Positions 55,171 to 64,000 of a stretch of DNA of 64,000 bases are shown here, piece after piece. The translations under genes and the position numbers were made by a program. The stretch covers positions 27,705,668 to 27,769,667 of the forward strand of contig NC_089234.1 in NCBI RefSeq assembly GCF_963924675.1, written 5' to 3'. Each line of letters begins with the position of its first letter. Position 1 is the stretch's first letter. Source of the stretch: Phocoena phocoena (taxonomy: Eukaryota; Chordata; Mammalia; Artiodactyla; Phocoenidae). The notes below the pieces were generated by a model. That model did no database searches. It saw only the letters and a program-made list of their open reading frames with translations, and was not told the origin of the DNA.

Positions 55171-56029
55171 TACCCCAGTTGCTGGGAGTGCTAGCAGACA
55201 GTCTTCAGCTTTCAGCTCCTGTGGGGGAATGGCCTCAGTTGAAGAGAGCTGCCCAGCCTAAGGTCACACCCATTTCTGGGGCTACTTGCATTCCATGACC
55301 CACCAACACAGGGGTATGAAACCTCTGGCCCCAACTTGGGGAAAAACTGAAGGGCCATTCTAGCCTCAGAGTGACCCAAAGGGCTGGGCTCTGCCCAATC
55401 CTGATTCTTTCCTCTCCTTCCACAGGTTTTGATCCCAAGAGCTTCCTGATAACACTCTGAGCATTAATCTCTATCTCAGAATCTGCTTCCTGGGGAAGCC
55501 CTCAGTACTTATGTCTCCCCAGCTAGGCTCCCTGAGGACTCAGTGATCCAGGGCTAGGGAACTACTGGAGAAAAGCAACAGTCTTCATAAGCCCCAGCCG
55601 GAGGGGTGCAGCTCTTTAAACGCAGGGCAATAAGTGACAAAACCCTCTCTCTCCATTGATCCACCTGGTCATGGCTTCTTAACCAGATAATTCATCTCCA
55701 GGTAGCCCTGGACTTCCTGACCCCAGGCAAGTCATTAATTTGGTGACTCTTACTGTCCTCCAGTACTCACCTGACCTTCACCCCCCGGAAACCCCCAAAC
55801 CACAGTGTGAGGCCAGAGCATGGATTTCAGAAGGCAGAGGGTGGGGATGTATGGCAGTGAGGTTGCACTCCCCTGTCACACACTATAACCACTCTGAAAA
55901 CAAGTTACTCATACTCCAACTGCTCTCAGTCAAGGTAATGTGGACCCCCAAAATACCAGCACCCTGAGACCTCATATCCTTGAATTGCTAATTCCAAATC
56001 CTAAACTCTTGATCCTCAAATTAAAGAAA
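55171..56029. other. Gene-free stretch, nothing identified
   Basis: Unique sequence. Frames of 67-75 codons have no motif. Confidence 0.35.
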
Positions 56030-56270
56030 CAGCTCAGTGTCTTGGAAAAGGCACAGCTTTGGAATCAACTAAATCTGAGTTCAACTCCTGAATCTTCCCT
56101 GTCTTGGTGTGAGCCCTTTTGCAAGTCACTTCAGCTACCTAAACCCTCATTTCCTTGTTCATTAAACAGATGTGGTGACAATCCCATCTCACAAGGTTTT
56201 TTTGTTTTGAGACACCGCATGTAAGACACTCAGCACACAGGGGCTGCTCAGTAGTTTACAGTTCTCCTCC
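56030..56270 (+). repeat. MIR SINE
   Basis: 'gcacagctttggaatcaac', 'gagttcaactcctgaatc', 'ttttgcaagtcacttcagc', 'catttccttgttcattaaac'. A 7-base T run at 56199-56205 interrupts it. Confidence 0.85.
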
Positions 56271-56339
56271 TCTATACTTGAGAATTCTGAATCCCTAGAG
56301 TCAGAAGCAGAATAAAATGAGAAGCAGAACTCTCACTGT

Positions 56340-56562
56340 TATAGTACCATGTGTCAGGGACTGTTGTAAGCACCCTACTCATACCAAATCAATCCTCTCA
56401 ACAATCCTGTGAAGCAGGTACCATTATTAATCTCATCTTGCAGATGAGGAAATGTGGCACAGAGAAGTTAAGTAATTTGCCTGAGGTCACACAGCTAGGA
56501 AGAGGTGGAGGCAGAATTACAACCCAGGCAGTCTGGCTCCAGATCTACACCCTGGGGGTGTG
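56340..56562 (-). repeat. MIR SINE, minus strand
   Basis: 'accatgtgtcagggactgtt', 'cttgcagatgaggaaatgtgg', 'taagtaatttgcctgaggtc', 'cccaggcagtctggctcc'. One of the best-preserved MIRs here. Confidence 0.95.
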
Positions 56563-56689
56563 GAATGAGCTCACATAGTAGGCTCTCAAGGAAGCTTGTT
56601 GACGTTGAGAAGGAAGAGGAGGAGGAAGGGCAGTGGAGGGGAGGAGGAAGGAAAGGTCACTGTCTGGGCAGATAATGAGGAAGGCTGAG

Positions 56690-57190
56690 GGAACAGGTCA
56701 AGGGCCATAACCCAAAAATCATATCAGGGCCTGTCTGGCAAGAGTGGGACCAAGAATATGAAAGGTCTTGGGGATGGGCCATCCATGAGCCTGGAGGAGC
56801 CTGGACTTTGACCAGAGCAGGGTAGAAAGCACAAGACATGGTGGTGAAACGTCTAGATGATATTGTCAACATTTGTAGTTGGAGGTCAGTGTGCGTGTAT
56901 ACAAGGGTGTATTTGGTGCCTGTGGTCTGAGCTGGAGCCTCTTGCAGGGGGCGATCAGGGAAGGTTTCCTCAAATAGGTGACATCTGAGTGTGGCTTTGA
57001 AAGATGTGGAATGTGGTTGGTGGAGAAGCAGGAAACTGTGGGCCTGTCAAGGAAGGTGGCCAGTCCTGAAGGGCTTATGGGGGGTGGGAGTGAGGGTGTT
57101 GGAAGGGGTAGGTTGGGGCCCATTGTGAAGAGCTCTGAATGCCATGCTGAATCGTCTTGGTCAGTGGAGTACTTGCTCAGAGTAATGCTT
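56690..57190 (-). repeat. L2 LINE, minus strand
   Basis: 'tatcagggcctgtctggc', 'gaaaggtcttggggatggg', 'ggaaggtttcctcaaatagg', 'tgacatctgagtgtggc', 'ctctgaatgccatgctgaa' follow reverse-complement L2 text with gaps. Confidence 0.6.
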
Positions 57191-58185
57191 CAGAAAAAAT
57201 AATTAGGCAGCAGGAGATGAAGGGCAAAGATGAGGAAAAGGAATACCCTGGGGACCACCCACCCCCTGCATCCCTGTGAAGTCATCTCCCCCCTCCCCTG
57301 GTCCTCTGACAGACTGGTTATCCTGGGAGAAAGGAGAAGCGGGCCGCCACAGAGTCATCAATCCCCTGTGTCTTCTGTTCTTGGAAAGTGCCTGCTCCAC
57401 TTGCTGTAGCCAAAGCGGGCACTGGACCCCGAGAGTGCAGCTGGGTGTGGTGTGGAAAGAGGGCAGAGCTAGAGGAGAGAGAGATGGAATGCATGGCAGA
57501 TAGTGGCTTCTTTATGATAATTTCTTGATCTACTGACTAAGAGAAAGACAGAGACACCCAAAGAGAGATACACATAAAGGGAAGAAGAAAAACAGAAGAT
57601 GCCTCCAATAGAGGGACTTACCTTCTTTCCCATTTGTCTCCCACAGCACCAGGTAGCACCTTGTATGCCACAGGAGCTCAAGAATTATTTGTTGAAATAA
57701 GAGACTCAAAGGATATTCATTAAGTGGCCAGTGACTGAGATGGACACAAAAGGTGGAGAGAACTGAGGTTTGGATTGAGGAGCTTGGTGGACCTCCCTTC
57801 CCTTGTTGCGTCTATATTTGCCACCGTTTCCTTGCCCCTTAACAAAAAAGCAAGTCCTGAGTCTGCTCCCTTCCCTCAAGCCTTCAAAGTGAACAGATCT
57901 CAGAGGAAGACTTCAAAGGCCTAACCCCAGGTTCTTGGAATCTCTGGCAGGGAGCAGGGAGGAAGAGGGGAGTGGCGGTCAGGAAAAGAACCCTAGGCCA
58001 GGACTTAGCTGCTGCCTGGGGCTGCCGAGGGTAGGATGGGAGTAAAAGGAGGTTCTCTGCCTTCCATGGTTCCCATGCTCCTTCACTGTCCCCAATCCAA
58101 GCCTTGCTCAGAGGCAGCCTCTGTCACACAGGTAACATGTCTTCTCATGAGAGGCAGAGAGTCAGCTGTGAGTATGGGGACACTT
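57191..58185. other. Gene-free stretch with a short L2 3' trace
   Basis: 57630-57702 ('cacaggagctcaagaattat', then 'ttgttgaaataaga') fits a + strand L2 end. The remainder is unique. Confidence 0.4.
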
Positions 58186-58368
58186 AAAGACAGAAGCAAG
58201 TAAGGCACAGGAAGAAAGCAGAGGGGGAGGACATGGGAAAAAGGGAAGGAGAAGACAGGAAAAGAGGAAGAGAGGGAGAGAAAGAGAGACAGAGGGGAGA
58301 GGGAAGAGATGGGAGAGAAGGTCAGGGGAGAGGGAGGGAGGGAGGGGACAGAGAGACAGAGAGAATTT
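58186..58368. repeat. Long polypurine (GGGA/GAGA) tract
   Basis: About 180 bases, mostly A/G on the + strand ('gagggagagaaagagagac', 'gggagagggagggagggagg') with few pyrimidines. Mirror-like purine tracts can form triplex (H-DNA). Confidence 0.9.
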
Positions 58369-58469
58369 TTCCCCAAAATGAACATTACATAGTTAATAGA
58401 AGTAAGTAGTCATCTAACAGGTGATAAACATAAACACTGGGGTCAGAGTCTGATTGTCTTCCCAACTGT

Positions 58470-58680
58470 CTGCTGCCCAGTTTGTCTGTTTATCTCTCTG
58501 TCCATCTCTATCTATCCATCCATTCAGTTACCCATTTCTTTTTGCTTTTAAATTTGTCTAACTAGCCAGATATCTACATGTCCTAGGTTTGACTACCTGT
58601 CTGTCTTTGCCCATCTGCCTGTTTGTTTTTCTACCTGTTTTTGATCTGTCTGTCTGCCAATTTGTCAGTTGATTTGGGTA
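58470..58680. repeat. Degenerate CTGT/ATCT tetranucleotide block, left part
   Basis: 'gtttgtctgtttatctctc', 'ctatctatccatccattc', 'ctacctgtctgtctttgcc', 'gatctgtctgtctgccaa'. Same composition as 61430-61660. Confidence 0.8.
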
Positions 58681-58736
58681 GCATTAGGATGTTTTTGGCT
58701 GCAAGTGACAGATGATCCTACCTACCTGGCTTAGGT
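58681..58736 (+). repeat. Mid-repetitive element copy B, left piece
   Basis: 'ttttggctgcaagtgacag' to 'ctacctggcttaggt'. The element resumes at 60859, so the intervening DNA is an insertion. Same family as 49.8 kb. Confidence 0.6.
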
Positions 58737-60400
58737 ACAGAACTGGAACAAAAAATTTCACAATTTGTATGGAAACACAAAAGACCCCGAATAGCCAAAG
58801 CAACCTTGAGAACGAAAAATGGAGCTGGAGGAATCAAGCTCCCTGACTTCAGACTATACTACAAAGCTACAGTAATCAAGACAGTACGGTACTGGCACAA
58901 AAACAGAAATATAGATCAATGGAACAGGATAGAAAGCCCAGAGATAAACCCACACACATATGGTCACCTTATCTTTGATAAAGGAGGCAAGAATATACAG
59001 TGGAGAAAAGACAGCCTCTTCAATAAGTGGTGCTGGGGAAACTGGACAGGTACATGTAAAAGTATGAGATTAGAACACTCCTTAACACCATACACAAAAA
59101 TAAGCTCAAAATGGATTAAAGACCTAAATGTAAGGCCAGAAACTATCAAACTGTTAGAGGAAAACATAGGCAGAATACTCTATGACATAAATCACAGCAG
59201 GATCCTTTTGGATTCACCTCCTAGAGAAATGGAAATAAAAACAAAAATAAACAAATGGGACCTAATGAAACTTAAAAGCTTTCGCACAGCAAAGGAAACC
59301 ATAAACAAGATGAAAAGACAACCTTCAGAATGGGAGAAAATATTTGCAGATGAAGCAACTGACAAAGGTTTAATCTCCAAAATTTACAAGCAGCTCATGC
59401 AGCTCAATATCAAAAAAATAAACAACCCAATCCAAAAATGGGCAGAAGACCTAAATAGACATTTCTCCAAAGAAGATATACAGATTGCCAACAAACGCAT
59501 GAAAGGATGCTCAACATCACTAATCATTAGCGAAATGCAAATCAAAACTACAGTGAGGTATCACCTACACCAGTCAGAATGGCCATCATCAAAAAATCTA
59601 CAGACAATAAATGCTGGAGAGGGTGTGGAGAAAAGGGAACCCTCTTGCACTGTTGGTGGGAATGTAAATTGATACAGCCACTATGGAGAACAGTATGGAG
59701 GTTCCTTAAAAAACTAAAAATAGAACTACCATATGACCCAGGAATCCCACTACTGGGCATATACCCTGAGAAAACCATAATTCAAAAAGAGTCATGTACA
59801 ATGTTCACTGCAGCTCTATTTACAATAGCCAGGACATGGAAGAAATCTAAGTGTCCATCAACAGATGAATGGATAAAGATGTGGCACATATACACAATGG
59901 AATATTACTCAGCCATAAAAAGAAACGAAATTGAGTTATTTGTAGTAAGGTGGATGGACCTAGAGACTGTCATACAGAGTGAAGTCAGAAAGAGAAAAAC
60001 AAATACCGTATGCTAACACATATATATGGAATCTAAGAAAAAAAAAAGGTTCTGAAGAACCGAGGGGCAGGACAGGAATAATGACGCAGATGTAAAGAAT
60101 GGACTTGAGGACACAGGGAGGGGGAAGGGTAAGCTGGGACGAACTGAGAGAGTGGCATGGACATATATACACTACCAAATGTAAAACAGATAGCTAGTGG
60201 GAGGCAGCCGCATAACAGGGAGATCAGCTCGGTGCTTTGTGTCTACCTAGAGGGGTGGGATAGGAAAGGTGGGAGGGAGACGCAAGAGGGAGGAGATATG
60301 GGGATATATTTATACGTATAGCTGATTCACTTTGTTATATAGCAAAAACTAACACACCATTGTAAAGCAATTATACTCCAATAAAGATGTTAAAAAAAAA
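58737..60400 (+). mobile_element. Cetacean-era L1, 5'-truncated, with 3' UTR and A tail
   Basis: ORF2 remnant to 60016, then 3' UTR ('gaggggcaggacaggaata', 'gtgctttgtgtctacctag', 'taacacaccattgtaaagc'), AATAAA at 60380-60385 and an A9 tail at 60392-60400. Little decayed and the youngest L1 in the window along with 31.1 kb. No TSD of its own is visible directly around it; see the composite reading in the findings. Confidence 0.92.
58740..60016 (+). pseudogene. 5'-truncated L1 ORF2 (C-terminal third), two frameshifts
   Basis: Codons from 58740 encode ORF2p beyond the RT core: '[20 protein letters not shown]', '[11 protein letters not shown]', '[20 protein letters not shown]', '[20 protein letters not shown]'. 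A 1-base deletion near 59565 ('cacctacacc' for cacctcacacc) shifts frame. The next frame (from 59579) has the C-terminal Cys/His motif CX3C-X7-H-X4-C ('[18 protein letters not shown]') and '[17 protein letters not shown]'. A 4-base deletion near 59985, judged against the 31-kb copy, then brings a premature stop. EN and RT domains are absent, so it cannot retrotranspose. Confidence 0.93.
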
Positions 60401-60858
60401 GGAATATTGGGACAAATCAAGGTCATGTGCCTCTTGATATAATGCACTGAGAAGAACACAGCATCATTCCTGCCAAAAAATGCATAACATGAGGAAACAT
60501 CAGATAAACCCCAATTGAGAGATACTCCTAAAAAAAACCTATTCTGTATTCTTGAAGATTATCCAGGACATGAAAGACAAAGAAAGACTGAAGACCTGTT
60601 CCAGATGGAAGGCAACTACAGAAACATGACAATTAAATGCAACTGTGACTCTGGAGGGGATTCTGAACCAGAAGGGGAAAAAAGGTATCAAGGATATTAT
60701 AGTACCAATGGGCAAAGTTTGAATGGATCGGTGGATTACGTGGTAGAATTATATCTATGTTAATTTTCTGATCTACATGATTGCATATGACTATGTAAGA
60801 CAGCATCCTTATTTTTTTTAGGAAATACACATTGAAGTATTTAAACTGGAAAAAAAAA
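60401..60858 (+). mobile_element. Old L1M-type 3' UTR adjoining the L1 tail
   Basis: 'catgtgcctcttgatataat', 'gacaaagaaagactgaag', 'catgacaattaaatgcaac', 'gaaatacacattgaagtat' follow the L1M 3' end in + orientation, ending in A9 at 60850-60858. It directly abuts the younger L1's A tail. Confidence 0.8.
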
Positions 60859-61330
60859 TGGCTTAGGTGGTAAGAAAAATATTATCTCACATAACAAGAA
60901 GTTTGGGGACAGAGAGATTCCTAAATTGGTCAATGTGGCCCAGGGGCATCATTTGGCACCCAGATTTTCACAGCTATCCTCTACCATCCCTGGCATGTCA
61001 GCTTTTAACTCAGAGGAACCTCAGGGTTTCAAAAAGGCTGCAGCAACTCAGCACATTACATCTTCACGTAGGAAAGTCCAAAATCCAGAAGGAGAGAAGA
61101 GGGCACATCTCTTCCATCGGTCCTTTTATAAGTTTGAGGTAAAATTTCCCCAAAGTCTCCTTAAGAGACTTCCTCCCACATTTCAGTGGTCAGAATTGTA
61201 CCACATATCCATTTGTAAATCAGTCTCCAGCGAGGGGAATGGAATTACCATGATTTTCCTGGACCAACTAAGATTCACCTCTGGGGCAAGGGAGAGGTTC
61301 AACCTTCCCCAAAGCACTTGGTCTCCAAAC
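60859..61330 (+). repeat. Mid-repetitive element copy B, right piece
   Basis: Resumes with 'tggcttaggt', repeated from 58727-58736, then 'aatattatctcacataac', 'ctgcagcaactcagcac' and 'cagtggtcagaattgtacc'. Parallel to copy A at 49.8 kb. Confidence 0.55.
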
Positions 61331-61424
61331 ACCAAACAAAAGAATGGGTTCCGCTAGCAAGAAGGGAGGACAGAATGTGGGGCATGGCTATTGGGTAGGC
61401 CTATTCTATATGCTGAGCTATACA

Positions 61425-61665
61425 TCCATCTTCTCTGCGCAATCAGCTGTCCATCTAGCTGTCTATCGATTGGTCTGCCTGTCTGTTGGTCTGTCAGTCA
61501 CTCCTGGAGACTGCCTACATGACTATCCATGTCAGTCTGTGTGTCCATCTGTATACCAATTTATCTGTGTCTCTATTTGTCTTTTGGTCTATAAATAAAT
61601 CTATTAATGAGTTTGTGTGTTTACTCAATATGTCTGTCTGTCCATCATCCATCTTGAACTTCTGT
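61425..61665. repeat. Degenerate CTGT/ATCT tetranucleotide block, right part
   Basis: 'gctgtccatctagctgtctat', 'ctgcctgtctgttggtctgt', 'tctgtctgtccatcatcc'. Probably the other half of the 58.5-kb block. Confidence 0.8.
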
Positions 61666-61970
61666 CCACTTCTGCCCGTCTCTTCCTCACCTATCCCATA
61701 TTTTTTTAATGGATAGCTCATTTCTTTTTTTTTTTTTTAACCACAGAATAGTCTGAAATAACTCTTGAAACTCATCACTCTGGACAAAGCACTGACCAGA
61801 GGGCCCACATCTCCTAACAAGAGAGACAGCAGCAGGGAGAGACTGCCAGAGTTCCCACCCCACCATCTCATTGTGCACCATCTCCCCTCTTCCCAGGTCC
61901 TGCCCAGAGGCTGGGTTGCTCATGGTCTCTACCTGTGACGATCAGGCCCTCCCTAAGCTATCTGAGCTCC
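61666..61970. other. Unique sequence with a T12 run
   Basis: T run at 61727-61738. Nothing else recognised. Confidence 0.4.
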
Positions 61971-61974
61971 CAGA

Positions 61975-62112
61975 GTGACTTTGTTCATTCATTCATTCTT
62001 GAATGAATATTTACTGAGTACCTACTATGTGCCAGGCCCTTTCTTAGGTGATGGAGATACAGAGAGGATACATGGTTCCTGCCCCTATGGGATTTACAGT
62101 CTATGCATAGAC
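61975..62112 (-). repeat. L2 LINE 3' end, minus strand
   Basis: 'ttcattcattcattcttgaa', 'gagtacctactatgtgcc', 'gatggagatacagagagg', 'gcccctatgggatttacag'. Confidence 0.9.
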
Positions 62113-62799
62113 ACAGCCACACATAGCCACACTTACACAGGCTTATACACCACAATGGATGCTCCCATGTGTGTGCACACACAGGTTCTCAAATATACAT
62201 TTAAAGACCCACACAGCCACATCCGGGCCCTGCCAGCCTCTGCAAACATCTGTTGAGCCTAATATGTATGTGGCACTTAAGTTAGTCCTGTACAAAAGCA
62301 CATCTTACACACACACACACAGAGTTATATATTTTACTGCCCTGGGACCCTGATAGTAGGGCGCAGGGAAGTGGCACAGGATTCTTATTTCTGTCCCCAC
62401 ATCTAGGCTTGACTCCCGTCATGACCTTGAGTAATTACTTCTTGACCATACAGTATCCCCTTGTACAAAAGGGGCAATGCCTGGCCCAGGGATGATCAAC
62501 CCCCCTCTCATTTCCTTGAACTACTCTACTCATGTTCCTTTATAGCATAAAAGTTGCTTCTGACCTGTCACTGGGAACATGTCTCTTTCTTTCCTCCCCT
62601 CTCTGCCTGTCTGTTTCTCTCCATGTCTCCACAGGGTCTCCCCCAACAGTGCTCCAGCTTTTGTGTTTCCCATCAAAGTGATTGTGTCTGGGTCTCTGTC
62701 TTTGTGTGGTGTTTGAGTATTAGGACAGAGTGTTTGAATTCATGTCTGAGTATATGTTTGAGCTGCTGTGTATTCCTATGTGTCTGCCGTGGGGCTCTG
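62113..62799. other. Gene-free stretch with CA tracts and a MIR trace
   Basis: CA-rich words at 62115-62190 and 62309-62323. About 62405-62490 resembles a MIR core ('gtcatgaccttgagtaatt', 'cccttgtacaaaaggggc'). No gene. Confidence 0.45.
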
Positions 62800-62862
62800 T
62801 GTGTTTTTATCCAAGAGTGTGTGTGCATACACACACACAGGCGCGTGCACGCGAGCACATGC
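62800..62862. repeat. GT/CA near-palindromic alternating tract
   Basis: 'gtgtgtgtgcatacacacac' is nearly self-complementary, followed by 'aggcgcgtgcacgcgagc'. Alternating purine-pyrimidine, prone to Z-DNA or a cruciform. Confidence 0.85.
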
Positions 62863-62954
62863 TCGGCTCCCCTAATATGTTGAATGGGCCATTACGCCTC
62901 TTGTATGTGGGGCTGGGGGTGGATGGGGAGGGGGAACAGAGGGAGGCAGCAGGA

Positions 62955-63205
62955 TTCTGTAAGAACATTAAATCCCAAATAAAGTAGAAAATATTTTTTA
63001 AAATCACCGACTTCCCGTTTTCTCTGAAATGGAGTGAAACACGGCTGGTCCCGAGGCAGGGGCTCCGCGGGGCCAGCCGCTGGAAAGGGGCAGCCCTTTA
63101 TTTTTTATTTTTGTAATAAGAGGAACTGAATTAGAAAAAACGGGGAAGGAAGAGCAGAGTCAGATTGTTAAAGGATTCAATGAGCTGTGGCCAATGTATT
63201 CGAAA
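62955..63205. promoter_or_regulatory. Candidate conserved non-coding element 11
   Basis: 'aacattaaatcccaaataaag', 'aaaatcaccgacttcccg', 'ctccgcggggccagccgctg' and 'ctttattttttatttttg' combine AT-rich text with a CpG patch, flanked on both sides by CA arrays. No repeat family fits. Confidence 0.4.
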
Positions 63206-63233
63206 GGTGCTTAAGGCAGCAGAGCCGCTCACC

Positions 63234-63590
63234 AAACACACACTCACGCGCACGCACGCATGCACACACACTGTCATACACAGCCACACCAAGGCACCAC
63301 ATACCGCCATCACACTCACACGACCGAGACAAAGGCACATTCAACCACACTGGCATTGGGACACACACCCAGAGAAACACAGACACACAAACCCATCTCC
63401 ACACATCCCCCACACGGCCAGTATACGCTCCAAGATGCATGCGTCCATCTCAGGTGCCAGGGCAACTAACTCAGATACACCCTGAGACACAAAATCATCT
63501 ACTGCAAACAGATACACGCAATGATGCAGACACCCAAAGACAAAAACACACATTCACAGTCACACACAGACACTCACACTCCCTACACTT
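63234..63590. repeat. CA-rich degenerate dinucleotide region
   Basis: 'cacacactcacgcgcacgcac' at the start, then loose CACA/ACAG words to about 63590. The 208-codon His/Thr-rich frame over it (63187-63813) is a by-product. Confidence 0.85.
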
Positions 63591-63824
63591 GGATCCATAC
63601 AGATATTTTCGTATATTTTACGACAACTACCAAATTCACTTCCAACACCTGTATACTCACTCACACAACAAACTTACTGCAAATAAAGTTCACACTTACT
63701 ATGATGCTTGTTCTCTCACCCATGCACCCACTATGGCTGATACACAAAGACGCTCAGGCCTCCGGACACACCCACACCTTCACACACAGTCACCCAACAC
63801 ACCCCATGTGTAGTTATTAATGAT

Positions 63825-64000
63825 ACCAAACGTTTATAGGGAGATTTACAGTTGAAAATGTATTTTGGTCTACTTAAGCCCCACAATCATCCTGTGAAAC
63901 AGATACCCTTATCCTTACTTTAGAGATGAAGCAACAGAGCTCAGGGAGGTTAAATGACCCGCCCAACACCACACACCAGCAACAGGCCAAGCCAGGACGA
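63825..64000 (-). repeat. MIR SINE, minus strand, cut by the window edge
   Basis: 'ccacaatcatcctgtgaaac', 'actttagagatgaagcaac', 'gctcagggaggttaaatg'. It continues past the right edge. Confidence 0.85.

Noticed and set aside
58806..59672. Long frame that looks like a real protein gene
   Set aside because: It is L1 ORF2 truncated at the 5' end; the supposed start is a TTG inside the reading frame, which is open back to the insertion point at 58740.
63187..63813. 208-codon His/Thr-rich open frame
   Set aside because: Direct product of CA-repeat composition; stop-free frames are expected in CACA arrays.

Overview
The window is mammalian nuclear DNA, almost certainly from a whale or dolphin. 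The basis is a set of tRNA-derived SINEs of the CHR-1/CHR-2 type found in cetaceans, hippos and ruminants (heads reading like 'ttccctggtggcgcagtgg'), many with perfect target-site duplications (TSDs), together with mammalian L1, L2, MIR, MaLR and hAT relics. I found no host protein-coding exon, tRNA, rRNA or CRISPR array that I can support. Nearly every open frame is short, shadows an interspersed repeat, or comes from CA-rich or GC-rich sequence. The longest, 289 codons, is a 5'-truncated L1 ORF2. The window therefore reads as intergenic or deep-intronic sequence; the locus cannot be named from sequence alone.

Layout. 1-2 kb: an L2 reverse-transcriptase relic, a MaLR-type LTR with a CHR-1 SINE inside it, and MIRs. 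About 2-27 kb: GC-richer and poor in L1, with old MIR/L2 pieces, CA/GT microsatellites and a series of AT-rich blocks inside GC-rich DNA (around 8.2, 10.7, 13.5, 16.0, 17.3, 21.2, 23.7, 24.9, 25.9 and 26.3 kb). These blocks carry homeodomain, POU and PBX/MEIS-like words and look like conserved non-coding enhancers. A CpG cluster next to TATA-like words lies at 17.2-17.5 kb and a similar pair at 24.5-24.7 kb. 27-35 kb: an L1/SINE-rich block with an 83-bp perfect inverted repeat flanking 2.9 kb. 35-41 kb: a hAT element containing a GT array, MIRs, L2 pieces and two SINEs, one built of 22-bp tandem units. 41-48.5 kb: a structurally near full-length ancient L1 on the minus strand, bounded by a 12-bp TSD and hit by three later SINEs. 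48.5-58 kb: L2, MIR, MER5, another old L1 and a deeply nested L2. 58-61 kb: a degenerate tetranucleotide block split by an old repeat, itself split by an L1 joined to an older L1 3' end. 61-64 kb: L2, CA-rich arrays, one more candidate conserved block and a terminal MIR.

There are no operons or pathways here. The interacting parts are layers of transposition, in which younger SINE/L1 copies cut older ones and give a relative order of insertion, laid over a probable cis-regulatory landscape in the left 27 kb and at 63 kb. Family names come from remembered consensus features, not from a database search. Conservation is inferred by eye.
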